From the NCBI GenBank assembly GCA_032718475.1, contig JAUCBJ010006394.1:1-27920 (forward strand): a stretch of 27,920 nt of DNA. The letters are read 5' to 3'. The DNA comes from Nemertoderma westbladi (Eukaryota; Xenacoelomorpha; Nemertodermatida; Nemertodermatidae). Positions 20,296-27,920 of the stretch are shown here, piece by piece. Position numbers and translations under genes: made by a program. Numbering within the stretch: the first letter of the stretch is position 1; the number at the start of each line of letters is the position of its first letter. The notes below the pieces were generated by a model. The model made no database searches and was not told the DNA's origin. It saw only the letters and a program-made list of their open reading frames with translations.

Positions 20296-20600
20296 AATAA
20301 ATCTGTTAAACTTTTTGACCATCTGTAATTCTAGTCGATTAAGATATCGTGGCACCCACCGATATACTTGAAAGACAAATTCTAGAATCAGTGGTTAACG
20401 TTCCCAGACAAGTTCTGGAATAAATCGGTGCCCATCCTAAATATTAATTTAATATTTATTAAAATCTGTAAAATTCCGATCCTTTAAAATTTCTAGTCAA
20501 TTAAAATATCGCAGTATTTACCGATATTCTTAAAGGGACGATTTTATAGAATTAAGGATCCTGAGTCCCCAGACATGCTCTGGAATAAAATTTGTGTCAA
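20296..20600 (+). repeat. Duplicated ~163 bp module with conserved hairpins
   Basis: Two diverged copies (TCTAGTCGATTAAGATATCG at 20331, TCTAGTCAATTAAAATATCG at ~20492). Each has an ATATCG...CGATAT stem and a CCAGA/TCTGG stem with different loops (CAAGT, CATGC). The latter is directly followed by AATAAA. Stems stay while loops change, which suggests selected RNA structure. Confidence 0.65.
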
Positions 20601-21216
20601 TTTAACATCAAATAATAAAATTCACGGGAATAAATTTAAATTCATATTCAAATGAATTTCATAAATTGTCATTTTGTGCAATTTATAACATTCCCAAAAT
20701 TCCAGTAATTAATAGATCATGGGAGCGGAGATTCATATTGAGTGTACTAGAGTGCGAGAATCTCCAACATAGAGTCAATAGCCGATAAAATTTATAAAAT
20801 CATGCATAAAGAGGATATTGACAATTAAAGAATTACTATTAAATAGCATCCCAGATCTGTATGCATGAGAATTACCCTAATTCTACCGCTAGTTTTCCAT
20901 AATGTCACCATGGCAACACCCACGCTAGAATTAGAAGCAAGTTAAAGGATCAATAAAAAGCTTGCCCCATTGCGTAGCCTAAGAGTATACATAGCGCACT
21001 ATTAGTATCCAAGGATACATAGTAATAACGTGACATTCTGGAAGACACTGACTAACGGACAAATGGCCTGCATGTGTGCAGTAAGTAATGATTGTATGGA
21101 ATTTGTGCGTTTATAGGTGAATGTTACTACTAAAGTGTGTTTACAGTAGCTAATCGCAATTGTAAAGTAGCCCTAACTCTACCGAGATAACCTTAAGTGG
21201 ATTCAAGCCTTTGGGA

Positions 21217-21359
21217 CGGACAGTGGTGGGACTTGTGCCGGTTATCATTGTCGTGTTGTTGCTACATGTTGGTGTAAACACCGCGACAACGGTACATCGG
21301 CGCTGAGAAACCCACTGTCCGGGGGCAAAGACTAGTAGGCAGCGACGCCCGCTTGCCTA
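21217..21359 (+). promoter_or_regulatory. Structured leader before the 3' ORF
   Basis: CGGACAGTGG (21217-21226) pairs perfectly with CCACTGTCCG (21312-21321), enclosing a further ATTGTCGTGTT/AACACCGCGACAAC pairing. A second stem, TAGGCA/TGCCTA (21336-21341 with 21354-21359), lies ~40 bases before the ATG. It may aid translation or splicing of the 3' ORF; the role is unproven. Confidence 0.4.
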
Positions 21360-21401
21360 AATATTAACTCATACTGATATTAATAAACTCAGATAGCAGA
21401 T

Positions 21402-22851
21402 ATGACGGAATTGATAGAAGATGACCTTGGTATTAGAGAGCGATATACTCTACCTTTACAAGCGTTTGTGGATAGCTTGATACGCGGTGAAGCCGATCCG
21501 ACTATTACGGAGGACGATGGTCGTTATATCGAACCGCCGATGTCCCAAGAGCAACTTACGCGTGAATTGGACTATCGAAAATTAACCGCTCGCTATACGC
21601 ATCGTAATGGTACGTATATGGACTTCCTAACTACCGGCCATCCTATCGATTTACATGATACGGACGATGTATACACCGAAAGGGAAATGGTTCTATTTAA
21701 ATATCATACCCAGCGGAGTCGTAACGATAAACCGAGAATAGATCACGAAAATTATATTCGTAACAGACTGGGAAGACGAACCAATATGCCTAGAATCTGA
21801 GGAGATTCAGCCTATCGTGCCCGGAACAACGACAACGATTACCTCCTAGAATGGTATCAAGGTCCACAGTGTCTCACTGCGTACGATTATCGCCATGCCA
21901 ACTATGTTTCTCGGCAACGTTGTCGGTTATGCGCATCGAGAGACCATGTTACGCCCATGGACACAAACGTCCGCTGTTCCTATTTCCACGAACAACCGAC
22001 GATGGAAATTTATTGCGCGTATTACAGACTCAATAACTTGCACATTTTTGCGGTTTGCCCTCAATTTATGACTCAATGTCACCATTGTCAACTAAAGGGA
22101 TGCGCCAGTTTCGATTGCCCTTTTTAGTCACGATTTGGAAGGCGTAGATGAAATGATCACACTACGTTACATCAGAGCTTGGGAAGCGAACGCTGATTTA
22201 CATTGTGATTCGCGCCATCGTTATTATCCTGGACGCGCTTACGAAGGAGTTTATGCGTTCCATCCTTATCTATTCGCTTCTGTCGAACAGAAATCACGCA
22301 TATCAAGTTATGAACTATTGAAGCGCGTTGGAGAATGTATTTCAACTAAATATGTACGCAAATTCCTCAGGAGCATTAATCCGAGTGACATCCATTCTTA
22401 CAACTTAATAAACTTTATCCGTCAAGACCCTGCCTATGGAGACTTATTTGTCAACTCACACCCCGAGTTACAGGAAGTATATCGACGGCCTTACGAGTAC
22501 CGAGCCCGCGAACGCGAGTTGGAAAGAACCATTAAACCAAGGAAGTTTCTAACTACCTATGGTCCACCCACGGCCCTCGTGCAGACCACTCGTACAGGAC
22601 CCGTAAGAGCGGCTGTCTTGAAACGAGCTCTCAAAGCCGTTAGACCCCTCTCCCCGGACGTTGATGTCAATCAACCCGGTACTTCGACCGGCGGATATAC
22701 CGATCGTAATCCCATACCTTCTGATGCAATCATATTGCACCCTTCACCCAGGAGTTATAGCCCTCCTCGTAAAGTGGCTCGCCCCAAAGAGAAAAGGACT
22801 CTTGCTAGCTTTAAAAAACTGCGTAAACGCCGTCCGCGCAAGAAAGACTAA
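21402..22851 (+). CDS. Unknown 3' ORF in the env position (zinc-cluster, basic tail)
   Basis: I do not recognise this protein. The ATG at 21402 has G at -3. The first 132 codons are acidic and Arg/Tyr-rich (MTELIEDDLGIRERYTL) and end at TGA (21798-21800). The same frame then stays open for 108 codons. These carry about eleven Cys and several His (RCRLCASRDHV, CHHCQLKGC), consistent with zinc binding, and end at TAG (22125-22127). From 22126 the +1 frame continues for 241 residues to TAA: a helical, Tyr/Arg-rich region (YAFHPYLFASVEQ), a Pro-rich stretch, and a basic end (KKLRKRRPRKKD). The frames overlap only at 22096-22127. Protein-like composition runs through all three segments, so I treat them as one gene, ~480 residues. 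There is no signal peptide or membrane helix, so it is not a normal Env. The basic tail suggests nucleic-acid binding or nuclear entry (inference). It could be a captured host or viral gene. Confidence 0.6.
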
Positions 22852-22921
22852 CTGTTTAGAGTATTTTTATATTTTAGAAACTGTGATTTTGTATATTTTA
22901 TAGACTTAAATCCCATTTTCT

Positions 22922-22929
22922 GGGAGCGG
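22922..22929 (+). promoter_or_regulatory. Polypurine-like tract before the 3' LTR
   Basis: GGGAGCGG ends exactly where the 3' LTR begins, the expected place for plus-strand priming. It is short and has one C. Confidence 0.55.
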
Positions 22930-24151
22930 TGTAAAAGCTTTTGTGGGATAACTGATTCGTTTGCCTTGCTGGCCAGTTCCCCCCCGGTCGCTAGAATACT
23001 CTAAAAGGGATCTATAGGTAAAATAGTGCAAGCTACCAGCTTATTGGCTGATGGGCTGTACGAGAGTATCTGGGTTCTGTTCGATCGGCCAACCAGCTTA
23101 GGGAGGTTGCCTTAGCCCTGCTGTCCGTATCGGCCAATAGAATTTGAGTGGGCGTTGATTTTGACCTATCCCAGAGCTACTGAACTGAATTTTCCTATCT
23201 CACTGCTCATCCTCTGTGTTGGACGGGAGCTTCGGGGAATAAGGGTAGTTGGTATCCTCGTATAGTCAGGTAGTCATATGATTTTATATGATTCTGTTGT
23301 TGTGTTCCCATTTTCGCCATAACACCGGCTTTTTGGGAAGAACTCTAGTAAAACTGCTTAAATTATCGAAAGTATAAACTGTTATCTAATCAATCAACCG
23401 ATCAATCAACTAATCAATCAATCTTATCTGATCTAATTAACTCACTATTTATCATATTGTTTGTACTGTTATTTACCGTCAGTTATTAATTGTATCTATT
23501 TGTTGATGGAAATATTGCTCTTTGGAGAATACTGATAAATCACCCAAATTTCCCAATTTTCTTGATACACTACAGGTTAGAGAGACAGGCTATATATAAC
23601 AATTGCGATTTATATTAATGTGGTGTGTATTGAATCTAATGTTATTTAGCAGACCCTACATGAGTCAATTGCTGCTCTCTTTATGTGTGATCAAATTTAC
23701 TGACGGTCGGCAGAATAGTGTGCATGATTGTGATTGTGATTGGTAACAAAGCATTTCCTAAAGAATGCGCCTTATACTTTAATCATAAGCAGTATCGTTG
23801 CGTTTAGTATAAGTCCTAGTTCTGTTTAAATAGATAAAGCGCCACGTCCTAAAGGAACTGTTAATATTTCCCGAAAGCCAATAATATCTGTCAGAAATTT
23901 ATTAATAACGATCAATCGAATAATACAGTAAGTTTACACTGCAACCTTACACTGCAATAATAAAATTTAAGCAGCCGAATTCAGCCTCCCGGGTGTAGAT
24001 CCATCGGGTGAATGATCGCGCATGGGCTGACTTCGGGTAATGTTTGTTTATTAGCATAAAATATTGTCGTATGCTAAAGGTGTTTTAATTAACTAAAAGA
24101 CATATAAATTTTGGCAGGTTAAACTGCTAAAGGTCTTCAAAAGCGCGAACA
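22930..24151 (+). repeat. 3' LTR (1222 bp, intact)
   Basis: Starts TGTAAAAGC, ends GCGCGAACA, and is nearly identical to the two parts of the 5' LTR. It carries TATATATAA at 23591-23599 and AATAAA at 23959-23964. It shows the uninterrupted join AAGTCCTAGTT at ~23813-23823 where the 5' LTR is split. Confidence 0.9.
23959..23964 (+). terminator. Polyadenylation signal in the 3' LTR
   Basis: AATAAA ~360 bases after the TATA-like box, a sensible place for the R/U5 processing site. Confidence 0.4.
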
Positions 24152-24156
24152 GGTAC
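24152..24156. repeat. Target-site duplication, right copy (GGTAC)
   Basis: Same five bases as 8706-8710. Confidence 0.85.
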
Positions 24157-25214
24157 ATCACTGACTGCGACAACTTTTAGCAAAGGACTACTATCAGTAG
24201 GCCTATACACTATACCAGTATACCAGTACAGCAGTATATGGCTGTATGGCAGTATGGTATACAGTCTGACCGTTTATTTTTAAATTAGATATAAAGCGGT
24301 AGGCTATTGCCAGTGGTTCCATTTAAATAATAATAAATATAAATTACCATAAGCAAAGTATAGCATATAGGTAAGTAATAGGGGTCTACACTGGCTGAAT
24401 ATTGTAATGAAACGCTGAATTTGGTGAACGTTTTCGCCCTACCGGGCTACGTCAGACCTATTATATTAATAAAGTATAGTGGAGTAATTAAATTCAATTC
24501 GAAATTCCCGCCACCTAAATAAAGCACTAATTGAATAGATAGTTCTAAGTAAGTCCTGTATGTAATATTATATAAACAAAGTCAAAAACAAAGTCAAAAA
24601 AACAAAAGTCTCCAGAATAAAATAGATTTTTATCCAAACTTACATAAAGTAAAAAGCTAATCGTGTCTCTAAGTAACTCTCGTACTATTATTATAAAAAC
24701 AAAAACCCCAAAACGCTCAGTTTCTACTCAGTATAACAAGTAAGGTAATATACAGCAAAACACACATTAGCAACCCCCATATGTCTGTATGTGTAATATC
24801 CATTCCCTCCAAAACACAAATTCCAAAAGTATATATAGTCCAACATATGCAATATAAAATATATTATCTATATAAAAATATAGTCCAACAGTAGTGAACC
24901 ATAAAACAGCTCAAAGCAATCCTTAGTTAATTAAGATAAAACTATAGCATCTACTGTATAGATTATAGTTAGGTTAATGAATAAGTGCGCTGTGAATAAT
25001 AAGTGAATAATGAAAATATGCGCGCTGCTCGTTAAGTAAGGTAGGTTAATGAATAAGTCTAACTGTAGATTATGCAATGTATAAGTTTAAGTGAAAAATA
25101 AGTAATATATTGAAAATAATGCATAAAACAACAGATTAAGACAAACCAAAAACATTCAATATGCGCGCTGCTCGTTAAGTAAGTTAGATTAAAGTTAGGT
25201 TAATGAATAGTTTA
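24157..25214. other. Non-coding host flank with short repeats
   Basis: AT-rich with no gene. 24195-24268 is an imperfect CAGTATAC-type palindrome. ATGCGCGCTGCTCGTTAAGTAAG occurs twice (near 25018 and 25160), each followed by GGTTAATGAATA-like sequence, an irregular tandem of ~140 bp. Confidence 0.5.
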
Positions 25215-26790
25215 TTTTTAAGAAGGGCAACGCTTCAGACCCGTACAACTACCGTACCGCCCGGTATCTCTAACCTGTATATCATGTAAAATTATGGAAA
25301 CATGTATAATAATGGAATTGATTGATTACTTAATGCAGCATAAATTAATTACTAACTTAAATGGTTTTCTGAAGGGCCGCTCGACTGGTACGCAGTTATT
25401 AGAGTGCATTAATGATTGGAGAAATTTATCTGATAAGAAACACCCCTTTGATATTATTTACATAGATTTTGCTAAGGTATTTGATCGCGTAGTACATACA
25501 AAGTTATTGTGCAAGCTCGCGGGGTATGGTATTGCAGGTAACCTTCTTGCATGGCTGGAAGCATTCCTGTCAAACCGCACCCAACGAGTACTTATGGTAA
25601 TTGTTACTCAGATTATCGTGACGTCACTTCCGGCACACCCCAAGGAAGCGTAATTGGGCCTATTTTATTTGTTATCTTTATTAACGATTTACCAGAGCTA
25701 TTTGATAATGTTACATGAAAACTATATGCCGATGACGTTAAGGTTTATGGTGTTTCTTCCACACATTTATCATTAAGTGGTGCATTAAATATACTTGAGT
25801 CTTGGAGTGAACGGTGGCAGCTTACCTTGGCCAGCCACAAGTGTCAAGTAATGTACTGTACGTGGGTTTAAAAAACCCGGTGCATCCGTATTATTTAAAT
25901 AATGTTCAGTTGAATAAGTTAGATAATTTCAAAGATTTAGGTGTAACAATGTGCCCTGACTTGAAGTTTTACGTTTATTGTAGAGACAGTCAGCCAAGGC
26001 ATGTAAGATTATTAACATGATTTTTCATCGTTGCTTCCATACAGCAAATAAATCTGCACTCCTATTGGCATACAAATCATACGTATCAGACCTCTGTTAG
26101 AGTACAATACACAATACCTTTGTTTGGTCGCCCTACCTAAAGAATGCAATAGACATGGTAGAACGTGTCCAACCATATTTTACTCGCAGATTGTTTGCTC
26201 GATGTAAGCTGCCCTACACGAATTACTTAGATAGATTGATATGATAAAATTTACAACCACTAGAAGTTAGGCGTATTGTAAATGATTTGAAGATGCTATT
26301 TAAAATTGAGAGGGGTTTGATTGATTTGATTTGATTGGTTTGATTTCGAAAGTTTTTTCATGTATTGTAGAAGATCCGGGGTCAGAGGACACTCGCATCA
26401 ATTGTTTGTTTCCCAGTCCAGATCAATCATCTCCAAATTCTCTTTTACAAACAGGGTTGTACCCATCTGGAACTCACTGCCGGATAACGTCGTTGATTCT
26501 TTAACTGTAAATAGTTTTATTGCGAATTTATCTACTGTAGATTTGTTTCCCTTCTATTAATTTTCATAGATTTTTAATATAGTCTCCCTTCTGTAATTTT
26601 CAAATATTTTTAATATAGTCTCCATAGTATAGAGGCCCCCATAAGTGCAGCTTGCCTGGGCAGCTGGGTGGTCTTCCCCTCTTATTTTTAAATTTCGTAA
26701 GTTCGTTTCTTTTTTAATTAATTTGTGGTTCCATATAACTATTATACTGTACTCTGTATACAAATAGTTTTGTTCTTCGAATTCAATTTA
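25215..26790 (+). pseudogene. 5'-truncated CR1/Jockey-like LINE
   Basis: A decayed non-LTR reverse transcriptase in the order expected of the family. It runs NYR then RPVSLTCISCKIME (~25235-25300), NGFLKGRSTGTQLLE, IIYIDFAKVFDRVVHTKLL (palm A), [29 protein letters not shown] (~25655-25705), ADDVKVYG (~25727-25750; catalytic ADD), LASHKCQVMYC, LDNFKDLGVTM, and a C-terminal RSIISKFSFTNRVVPIWNSL (~26425-26480). At least four frame changes break it, including a 4-base microduplication near 25246. The 3' UTR has GGCAGCTGGGTGG (~26659), typical of such tails. The start is lost by 5' truncation. A TTGAT-type simple repeat at ~26318-26347 lies inside. Confidence 0.75.
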
Positions 26791-26799
26791 TTTTGTGAT

Positions 26800-27920
26800 T
26801 GTACGCGCTTTTAAAGACCTTTAGCAGTTTAACCTGCCAAAATTTATATGTCTTTTGGTTTATAAATAGACTTTAGAAGATGACAAATATTTAATACCAA
26901 TAAACACAACATTAGCAGAAGCCAGCCTAGTGCGCGTCCATTCACCCGCTGGATATACCCGGGAGACTGGATTCTGAGGGCTTAGATTATTATTGCAGTG
27001 TAAGCTTACTGTATTATTCGATTGATCGTTAATAAATAATTTCTGACCAATATTATTAACTTTCGGGAAATATTAACAGTTCCTTTAGGACGTGGCGCTC
27101 TATCTAGGTAAACAGAGATATGACTTATTGTTCGCGCTTTCAGACCTTTGGCAGTTTAACCCACCAAATTAAGATGTCTTCTAGATATTAAATCGGTTTT
27201 TAGTCTATGACAAGTATTTGATTCACTACACTAGTCGAAACCAATCCGTGCGCGACCATTCACCCGCTGGAGATTCCCGGGAGATTGGGTTCGACGGTTT
27301 AATTTTATTGCTATGTAAGCCTAATGTATTATTCGACTGACAGTACTATATAATCTCTGACAATATTATTCACCTTCGGTAATATTAACAGTTCCTTTAG
27401 GACGTGGCGCTTTATCTACATAAACAGAGTTATGACTTAAACTACTCACAACGATATGGCTTAATTATAATTCACATATATGGCGCATTCTTTAGGAATT
27501 GCTTCTTTAACAGACTCACTCATACACAATGCTGCACAATACTGCACACTAATCTGCCAATCTTCACGGATTTTAGTCACATATAAAAGGAACACAGACT
27601 GACTCATGTAGGGTCTATCAAATAACATTAGATTCACTTCAAACCACTTTAACATAAGTCACAATCGTTTATCTGTAACCCTTCTCTCTTACCTTCGGTA
27701 TATCAAGAATATTGGGTTTCGGGGTTATTTATCGTTATTCCAAATATAATTATTCATCCACCATATTATGAAGAACTGACAGTAAATAGCAGTATAAAAC
27801 AACAACTGAACACTGATTGTTATGAGTTTGCAATGTTTCAGCAGTCAGGATGTATGATCAGTCAGCAGTAGTCGTTAGTTAAAGGATATATGCCCTTTAT
27901 AATTAAACCTACTAGTGTAA
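26800..27920 (-). repeat. Diverged opposite-strand LTR of the same family (partial)
   Basis: The reverse complement matches the retrotransposon LTR. The end TGTACGCGC at 26800 equals the LTR 3' end. AGACCTTTAGCAGTTTAACCTGCC, CACCCGCTGGA, GTTCCTTTAGGACGTGGCGC and TGTAGGGTCTATCAAATAACA appear in reverse order. The LTR's 3' third is present twice (26800-27128 and 27129-~27430), then the U3 side continues and leaves the window. Divergence is much higher than between the two LTRs of the main element, so it is an older or different subfamily copy. No target duplication can be checked. Confidence 0.75.

Larger units (their letters stand above)
19782..21401 (+). other. Non-coding stretch between pol remnant and the 3' ORF
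   Basis: Mostly AT-rich where integrase would be expected. There is AATAAA at ~20080, a duplicated hairpin module (20296-20600), and a structured leader directly before the 3' ORF (21217-21360). I see no diverged integrase motifs in it. Confidence 0.55.
8711..24151 (+). mobile_element. BEL/Pao LTR retrotransposon, non-autonomous, with extra ORF
   Basis: The boundaries come from two direct repeats. Repeat 8711-12945 (interrupted) and repeat 22930-24151 start TGTAAAAGC and end GCGCGAACA, and are flanked outside by GGTAC. A purine-rich GGGAGCGG (22922-22929) sits just before the 3' LTR. By eye the LTRs differ by two substitutions, a poly-C length change (13 versus 7) and one 6-base GATTGT repeat unit. 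So the insertion is recent. The inside has a 2.26 kb leader, a Gag-protease reading frame of BEL/Pao type, a 1.6 kb non-coding stretch, an unknown 3' coding unit and no RT, RNase H or integrase. Family assignment rests on the three-part zinc-knuckle array ending in HHILLH, the DSGS protease, and the post-RNase H motif NPADIASRG. Confidence 0.9.

Noticed and set aside
21402-22851. Env glycoprotein
   Set aside because: No signal peptide, membrane span or furin-like site. The composition is charged and basic.
22930-24151. Internally deleted MITE derived from the 8711-12945 sequence
   Set aside because: The opposite-strand copy also lacks the 3 kb, so the short form is the original and 8711-12945 carries an insertion.
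22930-27920. Polinton/Maverick-type element with long inverted ends formed by the repeats at 22930-24151 and 26800-27920
   Set aside because: The first repeat is better explained as the 3' LTR paired with the direct copy at 8711 (same GGTAC flanks, much higher identity). The right repeat is far more diverged.

Overview
This is animal nuclear DNA, probably from a marine invertebrate. It is AT-rich and intron-bearing, and carries several eukaryote-only transposon classes. The palindromes ACCGGT and AGGCCT recur unusually often. I cannot name the species. Nothing bacterial or plasmid-like is present.

Layout. (1) 1-4157, minus strand: two exons of a host-type coiled-coil gene that runs off the left edge, separated by a ~3 kb intron. 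The intron holds a foldback element (about 1505-2228) and a decayed LINE (about 2290-3190). The long exon has one apparent frame break near 806-818. (2) 5232-8538: a complete pogo/Tigger-like DNA transposon with a TA duplication, terminal and iterated subterminal repeats, and an intact 561-residue DDD transposase with a C-terminal PHD-type zinc finger. (3) 8711-24151: one large BEL/Pao LTR retrotransposon. It has a GGTAC target duplication on both sides, almost identical 1.2 kb LTRs starting TG and ending CA, and a purine-rich tract before the 3' LTR. Its 5' LTR is split by a ~3.0 kb foreign insertion (9598-12608). (4) 24157-27920: flanking DNA with short repeats, a 5'-truncated CR1/Jockey-like LINE, and a diverged opposite-strand LTR of the same family that runs off the right edge.

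The retrotransposon is the most interesting object. It keeps Gag (long charged N-terminal part, DUF1759-like core, three zinc knuckles) and the aspartic protease, but reverse transcriptase, RNase H and integrase are absent, through what looks like a pol deletion plus loss of the 3' part. Where env would sit it carries a second coding unit (21402-22851) that I do not recognise: a Cys/His-rich centre, no membrane segment, and a very basic tail. Both coding units show the same pattern: one in-frame stop (TAG, then TGA) followed by a +1 frame change. The near-identical LTRs imply recent movement, so its enzymes must have come from a relative.

How the parts may work together (inference): a non-autonomous retroelement supplies its own Gag and protease plus an accessory protein, and borrows polymerase and integrase. 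Its long leader has three sets of tandem repeats and a perfect hairpin just after the 5' LTR.
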